19,092 bases of DNA from assembly GCA_039933015.1 (NCBI GenBank), contig JBDTOX010000009.1:1-19092 (forward strand), written 5' to 3'. Position 1 is the stretch's first letter, and each line of letters begins with the position of its first letter. The position numbers and the translations under genes were made by a program. This DNA comes from JBDTOX01 sp039933015. GTDB taxonomy: Bacteria; Pseudomonadota; Gammaproteobacteria; Burkholderiales; Methylophilaceae. Below the pieces are notes generated by a model. It saw only the letters and a list, made by a program, of their open reading frames with translations. It did no database searches and had not been told where the DNA came from. Of the stretch, positions 7,831 through 15,663 are shown piece by piece.

Positions 7831-8199
7831 CTATATTTTTGCGTGTTGCTCAATTTGGTGGTGCAGTTTAGATAACAGCTCAGCAAACTCTTGTTCCACA
7901 AGTTGGTAATCCATTCGGGCAAAAGGTTTTTGCGTACGCACGACTAAATCTACGCTTTGCAATTGGCTTTGCTGTTTTCTGAATAACTCGCGCAGTACCC
8001 GTTTCATATAGTTGCGATTAACAGCTAATCGCGCCGTTTTCTTGCCTACTATCAAACCCAAACGGGCCCAGCCATACTGGTTTTGCTGGTAATGTATAGC
8101 AAGAAAACGCCCAGAAATGCGTTTGCGGAAATTAAAAACGGATGAAAAATCATCCGTTTTAATCAATCTTACTCGGCTAGGAAAGCTAGTAATCGGCAA
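7831..8199 (-). CDS. rnpA: RnpA, protein component of ribonuclease P
   Basis: 122 residues. It assists the RNase P RNA in removing 5' leaders from pre-tRNAs. The signature ARLAVNRNYMKRVLRE (RNR motif) and the early phrase RLIKTDDFSSVFNFRKR are clear. The only start that keeps the whole N-terminus is TTG at 8199, with AGG just upstream. An in-frame TAG two codons earlier excludes anything longer, and no ATG occurs before the conserved core. The rare start and the hairpin at 8135-8160 within its first codons suggest low expression relative to rpmH. Confidence 0.95.
   Translation of the reverse strand: MPITSFPSRVRLIKTDDFSSVFNFRKRISGRFLAIHYQQNQYGWARLGLIVGKKTARLAVNRNYMKRVLRELFRKQQSQLQSVDLVVRTQKPFARMDYQLVEQEFAELLSKLHHQIEQHAKI
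8135..8160 (-). terminator. Terminator-shaped hairpin inside the 5' end of rnpA
   Basis: Arms AAAACGGATGA and TCATCCGTTTT pair perfectly over 11 bases around a 4-base loop. In the sense of the rpmH-rnpA message the right arm runs into a short U tract. It encodes conserved rnpA residues (KTDDFSSV), so it is coding DNA, yet it has the shape of an intrinsic terminator about 90 bases after the rpmH stop. It could attenuate transcription between rpmH and rnpA. Function is inferred. Confidence 0.4.
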
Positions 8200-8251
8200 A
8201 ACCTAAATTCGGCAGCCTTAAATTTTGGCAAAACCGAAGACCATCACAGAA

Positions 8252-8386
8252 CTAAACTGCAAGACGGGCACGACCCTTAGCGCGACGCGCAGCAATAACA
8301 GCGCGGCCACCACGGGTTTTCATGCGCACCAAAAAACCATGGGTGCGAGCGCGACGAACTTTCGAAGGCTGGTAAGTACGTTTCAT
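8252..8386 (-). CDS. rpmH: Ribosomal protein L34
   Basis: 44 residues starting MKRTYQPSKVRRARTHGF, the textbook L34 sequence, a component of the 50S subunit. The start is ATG 8386, with GGAG at about 8393-8397; the longer open frame upstream (to 8458) is leader. It is the first gene of the minus-strand operon rpmH-rnpA-yidD-yidC-mnmE and is divergent from dnaA. Confidence 0.98.
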   Translation of the reverse strand: MKRTYQPSKVRRARTHGFLVRMKTRGGRAVIAARRAKGRARLAV

Positions 8387-8433
8387 AATGAATCTCCGGT
8401 AACTTCTTAATTGCGTTTCAAAACAAGGGCGTA

Positions 8434-8463
8434 ATTTAACCTGATTTGCCACCCCCATGTCAA
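8434..8463 (-). promoter_or_regulatory. Probable sigma-70 promoter of the rpmH operon
   Basis: On the minus strand a perfect -35 TTGACA (8463-8458) is followed after 18 bases by TTAAAT (8439-8434), or after 17 bases by GTTAAA. It ends about 48 bases upstream of the rpmH start. It is the best promoter match in the divergent rpmH-dnaA region. Confidence 0.55.
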
Positions 8464-8507
8464 TGTTTATTTATGCGCTAGATTGGTCTAAAAATCTGAG
8501 GAAAGCC

Positions 8508-8516
8508 TGTGGATAA
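8508..8516 (-). promoter_or_regulatory. Perfect DnaA box upstream of dnaA
   Basis: TGTGGATAA is the exact reverse complement of the DnaA box TTATCCACA. It lies about 170 bases before the dnaA start in the 299-base divergent region 8387-8685. A weaker relative, TGTGTAAAG, lies at 8565-8573 (7 of 9). The box may serve dnaA autoregulation, origin function, or both. No other gene or clear signal is seen in this intergenic stretch apart from the rpmH promoter. Confidence 0.7.
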
Positions 8517-8685
8517 GTTGGGTTAAACAGGCTAGAATAAACTCATATTGCTGAGCAAAGTACCTGTGTAAAGTTTCGTTCTTGTCCGGGTAATCTTTGA
8601 CTACAGCTTCAGCGCTCGGAATACATCGAAAAAGCACTTCGAGCAAAACACCACACTTACTATCAGTTGAGGATTCGGGCAACCG

Positions 8686-10074
8686 ATGGAAAATTTTTGG
8701 TCTATTTGTCTCGGCCGCTTCAAGCAAGAGCTCTCCGCTCAACAATTCAATACTTGGATCAAACCTTTAAAATTTGAAGCTAGCGATGACACATTACGTC
8801 TGCTGGCACCCAATCGTTTTGTCCAACAATGGGTCAAAGATCGCTTTTTACGCAGAGTTGAGCTATTGGCAGAAGAGTTACTGCCGCAACCTATCAAAAT
8901 TGAACTGGCTTTGATGGAAAATGGCCCTGCCAAAGCCGATCAGCCTTCGCCCAAATCTGCCTCTGCATTTGATGCCGCCGTTACCAACGAAAAACCCATT
9001 GAAAAGCCGTCGCCTGCCCTACCTAAAAAAGCCAAGCCCAAAATCGGCAGCGAAACATCCGGGCTTAACCCATCTTTCAATTTCGATAATTTCGTCACCG
9101 GTAGAGCCAATCAGTTAGCGCGCGCCGCGGCTTTGCAGGTCGCTGAGAACCCAGGAACGGCCTATAACCCTCTGTTTATATATGGTGGTGTGGGTTTAGG
9201 TAAAACCCATTTGTTGCAAGCCATAGGTAATCATCTAAAGCATCAGCGGCCAGATGCCAAAGTACGTTACCTACATGCCGAGCGCTATGTTTCCGACGTA
9301 GTAAAAGCATATGAACATAAGGCATTTGATGAATTCAAACGGCAATACCATTCCTTGGATTTATTGCTGATTGACGATATTCAGTTTTTCGCTAAAAAGA
9401 GCCGCACCCAGGAAGAGTTTTTTTACGCATTCAACTCCCTGATCGAAGCCAAAAAGCAAATCATCATTACCTGTGACACCTATCCCAAGGAAATCGCGGA
9501 TGTTGATGAACGCTTGCGCACACGTTTTAGCTGGGGCTTGACTGTTGCGGTAGAACCGCCAGAGCTGGAAATGCGCGTAGCTATTTTGCTTAAAAAAGCG
9601 GAAGCGGCGAAATTCCAGCTACATGAAGATGTCGCGTTTTTTATCGCCAAGCAGGTACGCTCCAGTGTACGCGAACTGGAAGGCGCCCTTAATCGTATTA
9701 TCGCCATGGCAAAATTTACCGGACATGTTGTTGACGTGAACCTGGCTAAAGAAGCATTGAAAGACCTGATTGCAGTACGAGGACGTCAGATCACCATGGA
9801 AAACATCCAGAAAACCGTGGCTGACTACTACAAAATTAAAGTCGCTGAAATGTATAGCAAGAAGCGTTCACGCAATTTTGCACGTCCGCGTCAGATCGCT
9901 ATGGCCCTGGCTCGTGAGCTTACTAATCATAGCTTCCCTGAGATTGGAGAAGCCTTTGGCAGCAGACATCACACCACGGTAATGCATGCATGCGATGAGG
10001 TTGAGCAATTACGTCAGAATGACCCCAATGTAGCACGCGATATTGCATTTCTGGTTCAGGTAATTCGTGATTAA
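8686..10074 (+). CDS. dnaA: DnaA, chromosomal replication initiator
   Basis: 462 residues. It binds DnaA boxes, opens the origin and loads DnaB. Domain I (MENFWSICLGRFKQELSAQQ) is followed by a Pro/Lys-rich linker (about 85-125). The AAA+ domain has Walker A GGVGLGKT (167-174) and Walker B LLLIDDIQF with Asp230-Asp231. The C-terminal DNA-binding domain has the DnaA signature GSRHHTTVMHACDEV around residues 425-439. The start is ATG 8686, preceded by a GAGGA at a somewhat long distance. It is followed by dnaN after 247 bases. No truncation or missing motif. Confidence 0.98.
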   Translation: MENFWSICLGRFKQELSAQQFNTWIKPLKFEASDDTLRLLAPNRFVQQWVKDRFLRRVELLAEELLPQPIKIELALMENGPAKADQPSPKSASAFDAAVTNEKPIEKPSPALPKKAKPKIGSETSGLNPSFNFDNFVTGRANQLARAAALQVAENPGTAYNPLFIYGGVGLGKTHLLQAIGNHLKHQRPDAKVRYLHAERYVSDVVKAYEHKAFDEFKRQYHSLDLLLIDDIQFFAKKSRTQEEFFYAFNSLIEAKKQIIITCDTYPKEIADVDERLRTRFSWGLTVAVEPPELEMRVAILLKKAEAAKFQLHEDVAFFIAKQVRSSVRELEGALNRIIAMAKFTGHVVDVNLAKEALKDLIAVRGRQITMENIQKTVADYYKIKVAEMYSKKRSRNFARPRQIAMALARELTNHSFPEIGEAFGSRHHTTVMHACDEVEQLRQNDPNVARDIAFLVQVIRD

Positions 10075-10191
10075 CGGCTAACTGTTTAAACTCTGTTATT
10101 AATTTGTTAGCCGGTGGATAGCCTGTGCAGGAAAAGACGGTTTAGCCGAGTTTTTGATAAACGGGTAAAATACTCAACATTCTATCCACAG

Positions 10192-10200
10192 TAGTTTCTA
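10192..10200 (+). promoter_or_regulatory. DnaA-box-like site (8/9) between dnaA and dnaN
   Basis: CTATCCACA differs from TTATCCACA only at the first base. It sits upstream of the AT-rich palindromic segment of the dnaA-dnaN region. Confidence 0.5.
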
Positions 10201-10225
10201 CGGTTGTACCCGATGGTTTACTTAA

Positions 10226-10262
10226 GGTAATTGATTGATTAAATATATCAATCTAGATTACC
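10226..10262. repeat. AT-rich interrupted palindrome between dnaA and dnaN, followed by a T run
   Basis: Outer arms GGTAAT (10226-10231) and ATTACC (10257-10262) enclose inner arms GATTGAT (10233-10239) and ATCAATC (10247-10253). A run of seven T begins five bases later. It could be a dnaA terminator or attenuator before dnaN, or part of an origin unwinding element. The sequence does not decide. Confidence 0.45.
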
Positions 10263-10321
10263 AACAGTTTTTTTAAGCATTATCTTTATTACTATGTATT
10301 TACTCTTTAGGTTTTAAAAAG

Positions 10322-11425
10322 ATGAACATCAAAATAAACCGCGATACGTTGCTTAAACCACTTTCTTCAGTCAGTGGCATTGTAGAAAGACGGCATACCT
10401 TGCCTATCCTTTCCAATCTCTTATTGGAAGCCAAACAAGACAAGATCGTGTTAACAGCAACCGATCTGGAAATGCAAATTTCGTTATCCATTGAAACGGC
10501 AGTTGGTAGCGAGTTATCCACTACCATTTCAGCCAAGAAGTTATTGGATATCTGCCGCTCCTTACCAGAAAACGCAGAAATCAACCTGACCCCTCAGGAA
10601 AGCCGCATCCAGGTAAAAGCCGGTAAAAGCCGATTTAACCTACAAACATTGCCAGCTGCTGATTACCCAGTAATGTCCAAAGCGGCTGCTAGCGCTGGCG
10701 CGGTAATCAAAATCGGCCAAAAAACGCTGAAGCGCCTATTCAAGCAAGTAGAATTTGCCATGGCGCAGCAAGATATACGTTACTATCTAAATGGCTTGCT
10801 GTTTGAAGTGAGTGCAAATCGTTTGAACGTGGTCGGCACCGATGGCCATCGTCTGAGTTTTACTTCAACCGAGCTGTCTCAGAATTATGAAAAACAGGAA
10901 CTCATCCTACCGCGTAAAACCGTAGTCGAACTGATAAAGCTACTGGATGAAAGCGATGAAGAAGTCAGCATAGAAATTGCCACGGGCCAGGTAAATTTTA
11001 CTTTTGGCGATATCCGTTTGATTTCAAAAGTAATTGACGGAAAATTCCCGGATTACACGCGCGTCATCCCTACGGGTCATCAGAACAGTTATACCGTGGA
11101 TCGCCTGACGATTTTGCTTTCCATGCAGCGCGCATCGATACTTTCCAACGAAAAATATCGTGGTATCCGCATGGTCCTGGACAAGGACAGTTTGCGTCTC
11201 ATCAGCACCAACAGTGAGCAGGAAGAAGCGGAAGAAGAACTGGAAATCAATTATTCTGGTGACCCGTTGGATATAGGTTTTAATGTGACTTACATGATTG
11301 ACGTTTTGAACAACGTAGATAACGAAAATATAATTTTTTCTTTTGCTGACGCCAATAGCAGCTGCCTGGTTACCGTGCCCAATGACAGTAATTACAAATA
11401 TGTCGTAATGCCCATGCGTATTTGA
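10322..11425 (+). CDS. dnaN: DnaN, DNA polymerase III beta sliding clamp
   Basis: 367 residues, normal for the beta clamp, which encircles DNA and tethers polymerase III and other clamp-binding proteins. The N-terminal phrase KPLSSVSGIVERRHTLPILS and the C-terminus NYKYVVMPMRI are characteristic (usual ending VMPMRL). The start is ATG 10322, with only a weak AGG upstream. It lies between dnaA and gyrB; recF is not present in between. Confidence 0.97.
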   Translation: MNIKINRDTLLKPLSSVSGIVERRHTLPILSNLLLEAKQDKIVLTATDLEMQISLSIETAVGSELSTTISAKKLLDICRSLPENAEINLTPQESRIQVKAGKSRFNLQTLPAADYPVMSKAAASAGAVIKIGQKTLKRLFKQVEFAMAQQDIRYYLNGLLFEVSANRLNVVGTDGHRLSFTSTELSQNYEKQELILPRKTVVELIKLLDESDEEVSIEIATGQVNFTFGDIRLISKVIDGKFPDYTRVIPTGHQNSYTVDRLTILLSMQRASILSNEKYRGIRMVLDKDSLRLISTNSEQEEAEEELEINYSGDPLDIGFNVTYMIDVLNNVDNENIIFSFADANSSCLVTVPNDSNYKYVVMPMRI

Positions 11426-11436
11426 AGCATAGTTAA

Positions 11437-11452
11437 TGTTTCACGTGAAACG
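11437..11452. promoter_or_regulatory. parS: parS-type centromere site (ParB binding), copy 2
   Basis: The perfect 14-base palindrome GTTTCACGTGAAAC occupies 11438-11451 in the 90-base gap between dnaN and gyrB. With the preceding T it again matches 15 of 16 consensus parS bases. It shares its core exactly with the site at 3228-3241, about 8.2 kb away on the other side of dnaA. Confidence 0.88.
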
Positions 11453-11515
11453 TCTAAATATCAAAGCATTAGCCGGCAATTTATGACACAAGAAATTTAA
11501 ATCAAGATAAATACT

Positions 11516-13936
11516 ATGACAGACAACGCAACCCAGAAACATACCGATTACGATTCCTCTAGTATCACCATACTAGAGGGTCTGGACGCAGTACGTAAGC
11601 GTCCAGGCATGTATATCGGAGATACGTCTGACGGCAGTGGTTTACACCACATGGTGTTTGAGGTTGTGGATAACGCAATTGATGAAGCGTTAGCCGGTCA
11701 TTGCGATGACATCAAGATAATTATTCATCCGGATAATTCCATCAGCGTTGCAGATAACGGGCGCGGAATTCCCGTGGATATCAAACAGAATGACAAGAAC
11801 GATGTTAAACGTTCTGCTGCTGAAATCGTCATGACAGAACTGCATGCAGGCGGTAAGTTCGACCAAAACTCTTACAAGGTATCTGGCGGTTTGCATGGTG
11901 TTGGTGTCTCTGTGGTGAATGCGTTATCCGACTGGCTGCGCCTGCGCATATGCCGCAATGGCAAAATGTATCAAATGGAGTTTAAACGCGGCGTGCCGGT
12001 TTCACCGTTGGCAGAAACAGGCACGACTGAGCGTAAAGGTACTGAAGTTCATTTCTTCCCCTCCATAGAGACCTTCGGTTTAATCGAATTCCATTTTGAT
12101 ATTCTGGCAAAACGCCTGCGCGAACTGTCTTTCCTGAATAACGGCGTCAAGATTGAACTCATCGATCAGCGTAACGGCAAAAGTGAAAATTTCGCTTATT
12201 CTGGTGGCGTAAGAGGCTTTGTGGAGTACATGAATCGTAGTAAATCTGTGCTGCACCCCAAGTCTTTTTATGCCGTGGGTGAAAAGGAAGGCATGACCAT
12301 AGAGGTCTCCATGCAATGGAATGACTCTTACAGTGAAACCGTGCAATGCTTCACCAATAACATACCGCAGCGTGATGGTGGCACTCATTTAACCGGCTTG
12401 CGCACGGCAATGACACGCACGCTCAATAGCTATATTGAGCAAAATGACCTGGCCAAAAAAGCAAAAATAGAAACTAGTGGTGATGACATGCGCGAAGGCC
12501 TTACCTGCGTGCTTTCCGTCAAGGTGCCGGAGCCCAAGTTTTCATCGCAAACCAAAGATAAACTGGTGTCAGGTGAAGTTCAGCCAGTAGTGCAAGAGGT
12601 GGTCTCGTCCAAATTGGCCGAGTTTTTGCTGGAAAACCCGATCGACGCCAAGATTATTTGCGGCAAAATCGTAGATGCCGCGCGCGCGCGCGATGCCGCA
12701 CGCAAAGCACGTGAAATGACGCGCCGTAAAGGTGCCATGGATACCATGGGCCTGCCCGGAAAACTGGCAGATTGCCAGGAACGCGATCCAGCCAAATGCG
12801 AGATTTATCTGGTCGAGGGCGATTCCGCGGGTGGTTCTGCCAAGCAAGGGCGAGACCGCAAGAATCAAGCGATTCTGCCGCTTAAAGGTAAAATCCTGAA
12901 CGTAGAAAAAGCGCGTTTCGACAAGCTGCTTTCCTCGCAAGAAATTGCCACATTGATTACCGCGCTGGGTACCGGCATAGGCAAAGACGACTTCAGCGCC
13001 GAAAAACTACGCTATCACCGCATTATCATCATGACCGATGCGGACGTAGACGGCGCCCACATTCGTACACTATTGCTCACTTTCTTCTATCGCCAGATGA
13101 CGGAGCTGGTTGAGCGCGGCCACATTTATATAGCACAGCCGCCTTTGTACAAGGTCAAGCAGGGCAGGGACGAGCGTTATCTGAAAGATGAACACGAGCT
13201 TGACGAATACCTGCTGCAATCGGCACTCAAAGGTGCAGAACTCCTCACTAAAGAAAATGGTGAAACCATTAGCGGAGAGCCCCTGGCCCTAATTGCCAAG
13301 CAGATGGTACTGACCGAAGCCGTGATTCGTCGTTTAGTGTCACTCTACGACGAGAGTGTACTGCGCGCGCTGCAAGATTTGGGAGAGCTGGATTTGACCA
13401 CTGAAACCGGTGCCCATGCCGCTGCCGAAAAGCTGCGGCCATTGCTAGGCCACACGGGCAGTGAAGTGATCGTAGGGTTTGACCAAGAAACCGCCAGCTA
13501 CCGCCTGGAAGTTAATAAATATGTACATGGCAACCTGCAATGCTGCGTAATCGATCCTGACTTCATGGCCAGCGGCGATTATCGTCAGATCAGCCGCGTA
13601 TCCGTGATGCTGCAAGGCTTGCTGGGTGAGGGTGCGGTTATCAAGCGCGGAGAAAAACAACAGCCTGTCGTTAATTTCAAAGCCGCGCTGGATTGGCTGC
13701 TCAATGAAGCCAAACAAAATCTCAATGTCCAACGCTACAAAGGTTTGGGCGAGATGAACCCGGAGCAATTGTGGGAAACTACGATGGATCCACAGGTGCG
13801 CCGTTTGCTGAGAGTACAGATAGACGACGCCATTGCTGCCGATGAAATTTTCACGACCTTAATGGGTGATCAGGTTGAACCGCGCCGTGCGTTTATCGAG
13901 AACAACGCTCTGGGTGTGAATAACCTCGATATATGA
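11516..13936 (+). CDS. gyrB: GyrB, DNA gyrase subunit B
   Basis: 806 residues, typical of Gram-negative GyrB. It is the ATPase subunit of gyrase, which introduces negative supercoils. The GHKL ATPase region shows VVDNAIDEALAGH, DNGRGIPVD and GGLHGVGVSVVNALS. The TOPRIM domain has EGDSAGGSAKQGRDR with Glu434, and DADVDGAHIRTLL with Asp508 and Asp510 for metal binding. The C-terminal phrase QRYKGLGEMNPEQLWETTMD is intact. The start ATG 11516 begins MTDNATQKHTDYDSSSI; the ribosome site is weak. A strong terminator follows directly. Confidence 0.98.
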   Translation: MTDNATQKHTDYDSSSITILEGLDAVRKRPGMYIGDTSDGSGLHHMVFEVVDNAIDEALAGHCDDIKIIIHPDNSISVADNGRGIPVDIKQNDKNDVKRSAAEIVMTELHAGGKFDQNSYKVSGGLHGVGVSVVNALSDWLRLRICRNGKMYQMEFKRGVPVSPLAETGTTERKGTEVHFFPSIETFGLIEFHFDILAKRLRELSFLNNGVKIELIDQRNGKSENFAYSGGVRGFVEYMNRSKSVLHPKSFYAVGEKEGMTIEVSMQWNDSYSETVQCFTNNIPQRDGGTHLTGLRTAMTRTLNSYIEQNDLAKKAKIETSGDDMREGLTCVLSVKVPEPKFSSQTKDKLVSGEVQPVVQEVVSSKLAEFLLENPIDAKIICGKIVDAARARDAARKAREMTRRKGAMDTMGLPGKLADCQERDPAKCEIYLVEGDSAGGSAKQGRDRKNQAILPLKGKILNVEKARFDKLLSSQEIATLITALGTGIGKDDFSAEKLRYHRIIIMTDADVDGAHIRTLLLTFFYRQMTELVERGHIYIAQPPLYKVKQGRDERYLKDEHELDEYLLQSALKGAELLTKENGETISGEPLALIAKQMVLTEAVIRRLVSLYDESVLRALQDLGELDLTTETGAHAAAEKLRPLLGHTGSEVIVGFDQETASYRLEVNKYVHGNLQCCVIDPDFMASGDYRQISRVSVMLQGLLGEGAVIKRGEKQQPVVNFKAALDWLLNEAKQNLNVQRYKGLGEMNPEQLWETTMDPQVRRLLRVQIDDAIAADEIFTTLMGDQVEPRRAFIENNALGVNNLDI

Positions 13937-13975
13937 TTTTGTAGGATCCCACCAAAATTTAGATTTTGTGAGACA

Positions 13976-14009
13976 AAAGATAAAGGCTCATTATTGGGCC
14001 TTTATCTTT
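13976..14009. terminator. Strong intrinsic terminator after gyrB, usable from both sides
   Basis: Arms AAAGATAAAGGC (13976-13987) and GCCTTTATCTTT (13998-14009) pair perfectly over 12 bases and can extend by two more pairs. T-rich sequence follows on the plus strand, and T-rich sequence also follows on the minus strand. It separates gyrB from the convergent hsdR remnant. Confidence 0.85.
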
Positions 14010-14017
14010 ATTACGGC

Positions 14018-14434
14018 TCAGTAATACTGCCGAATGTAGCTATAAGCTTTCTCGAACAGCTCATCATCTGCATGCAGTTTGTACTTAAAGAGTGCCTTGC
14101 GCAGCGCTTTCTTCACCTCGCGCTCGCCCGCTTGCGTACCCTGCCAGCCGGGAAAGCGGACTAGCCGAACGATCTCGTCGATATCCGTGACCACACGCTC
14201 AACCATGATGGGCGTTTCGGCTATCTTGATCTCGTTAAATAGCTCAGTCAGGGCAGGAGTGTTTGAATGCGCATTGGTTTTTATCACTGGATGACACCGC
14301 TCGAATACGTCCGAAAATATTGGGAAACTAACCCCAATGACCATACAAATGAGGCCGAAATTTCTACTTAAAGCTGGCTCGGTTCTTGGTGCAGGGTCAG
14401 TTGTATCTGGCCGTTGTACTGGACCTGTGCTCAC
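14018..14434 (-). pseudogene. hsdR: 3' remnant of hsdR, type I restriction endonuclease subunit R
   Basis: The open frame has 138 codons. Only the last ~80 residues (about 14018-14260) look like a known protein: TPALTELFNEIK, IMVERVVTDIDEIVRLVRFP, QAGEREVKKALRKALFKYKL and the terminal ELFEKAYSYIRQYY. This is the C-terminal end of a family of type I restriction HsdR subunits, whose full length is about 1,000 residues with a nuclease and helicase motor. None of those catalytic parts is present. The first ~58 residues are unlike HsdR and come from foreign DNA fused at about 14260. The product is most likely non-functional. No hsdM or hsdS is in the window. Confidence 0.7.
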
Positions 14435-14450
14435 TGCAGGTCACTAAGGC
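14267..14450 (+). mobile_element. Transposase debris behind the hsdR remnant
   Basis: Two short plus-strand pieces in different frames look like transposase fragments. From 14371 the frame reads KLARFLVQGQLYLAVVLDLC, matching the GxLYLAVVLDLFSR stretch around the first catalytic Asp of IS3-family OrfB. At 14267-14371 the 34-codon frame contains WMTPLEYVRKYW, similar to the end of some DDE transposases. The pieces are out of order and frame, so this is scrap rather than an element. No terminal repeats are seen. Confidence 0.35.
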
Positions 14451-14551
14451 CATAATAATTTATTGGAATAAATTTATAGTTTTATATTATTTCTGATTTT
14501 ATTATATCCAGATTATGCTGCCAGCAATTACAACCTATTGAGCGGCATGAA

Positions 14552-15532
14552 ATGAAATTTCGCGACCTTGATTTAACCTCCAACTCCGTCAATACTCAGC
14601 ACGAGGCCATCGGCCTGCCGCCGGTGGAAGAGGCGGTTACCCATCCCGGGGATCACCCGCTGCTGCATTCGCTGGCCTGGCTTGTCGGCTTTCTGTTGGT
14701 TGCGGCTGTGGGCTACTTGAGCTTTCGTCTGCTAAATGATTCGGGCAGCATAGCTAACGCTCAGGAGATTGTTATTGCCACGCTCGGCAGTGAGATTTTC
14801 TGGATGGCGGTCGCGGTCGGCGTGCTGGCGCAGACCATTGACGGCGCTCTAGGCATGGCTTACGGCATCACCTCCAATACCTTCCTGTTGGCTTCCGGCG
14901 TTTCACCGGCGGTGGCCACGGCCAGCGTGCACATCGCCGAAGTGTTCACTACCGGTGTTTCCGGCATCTCGCATGTGAAGATGAAAAACGTCAACGTGAA
15001 GCTGTTCCTGCGCTTGTTGATTCCCGGCATGATCGGTGCGGTGGCAGGAGCCTTCCTGGTGTCGTCTATCGACGGCAAGCTGCTCAAGCCTTTTATTTCG
15101 GCTTACCTGCTGCTGATGGGTTTATATTTGATTAGTAAAGTCTACCGCAGGCATCGTGCGGCCAAGGGCGAACCGAAACACGTCGCCAAGCTCGCGCTGA
15201 CCGGCGGGTTCGTAGATTCGGTGGGTGGCGGAGGTTGGGGGCCGGTGGTCACCACCACGCTGATCGGCTCTGGCCATGATCCGCGCACCACCATCGGTTC
15301 GGTCAATTTTGCGGAGTTCTTTCTCACCTTCGCCAGCGCTATCACGTTCTCGGTGCTGGTGGACGACGGCCCGTGGCCGATCGTGGCTGGTCTGGTGTTC
15401 GGCGGCGTGTTTGCCGCCCCGCTGGCCGCCTTCATCACCCGCAAGGTCGAAGCGCGAAAATTGCTGATACTGGTGGGCGTGCTGATTTCGACGGTGAGCG
15501 CGGTAACATTGTATAAAGCGTTTGTTGCCTGA
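14552..15532 (+). CDS. TauE/SafE-family membrane transporter (putative sulfite/organosulfur exporter)
   Basis: 326 residues. The family comprises membrane permeases with two repeated halves, several of which export sulfite or sulfonates; the substrate here is not known. After a ~40-residue hydrophilic N-terminus, membrane segments are visible at about 40-63, 80-105, 150-172, 178-197, 250-270, 274-293 and 302-324. Family phrases include GVLAQTIDGALGMAYGI (first repeat) and GGFVDSVGGGGWGPVVTTTL (second repeat). The start is ATG 14552, close behind an AT-rich spacer (14435-14551) that may hold its promoter. Its GC content and codon choice are visibly richer than those of dnaN, gyrB or the following peroxidase, which suggests separate acquisition, in keeping with the debris just upstream. 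Confidence 0.88.
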   Translation: MKFRDLDLTSNSVNTQHEAIGLPPVEEAVTHPGDHPLLHSLAWLVGFLLVAAVGYLSFRLLNDSGSIANAQEIVIATLGSEIFWMAVAVGVLAQTIDGALGMAYGITSNTFLLASGVSPAVATASVHIAEVFTTGVSGISHVKMKNVNVKLFLRLLIPGMIGAVAGAFLVSSIDGKLLKPFISAYLLLMGLYLISKVYRRHRAAKGEPKHVAKLALTGGFVDSVGGGGWGPVVTTTLIGSGHDPRTTIGSVNFAEFFLTFASAITFSVLVDDGPWPIVAGLVFGGVFAAPLAAFITRKVEARKLLILVGVLISTVSAVTLYKAFVA

Positions 15533-15663
15533 ACGGGTGTGTAATACAGTTAAGGGATTACAGCCACTTTTCGTACTGAGTTTGAGTTGAACGAGAAAAC
15601 TAGCACAAGAAACTCTAGCAATCTAAACCGCTGTTTTCTTAAAACTTACAACGCGATATCTTC

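Larger units (their letters stand above)
10075..10321. other. oriC: dnaA-dnaN intergenic region, candidate origin of replication (oriC)
   Basis: The stretch holds two DnaA-box relatives: CTATCCACA at 10192-10200 (8 of 9, plus orientation) and GGTGGATAG at 10113-10121 (7 of 9, minus). There is an inverted repeat CGGCTAAC/GTTAGCCG (10075-10082 and 10106-10113), and a strongly AT-rich right half (about 10226-10320) that could be an unwinding element. Location beside dnaA is typical of origins. The only perfect box, however, is upstream of dnaA, so the origin might be there or span both sides. Confidence 0.45.

Noticed and set aside
11426..11515. Possible loss of recF between dnaN and gyrB
   Set aside because: dnaN followed directly by gyrB is normal in betaproteobacteria, so it is not a local deletion.
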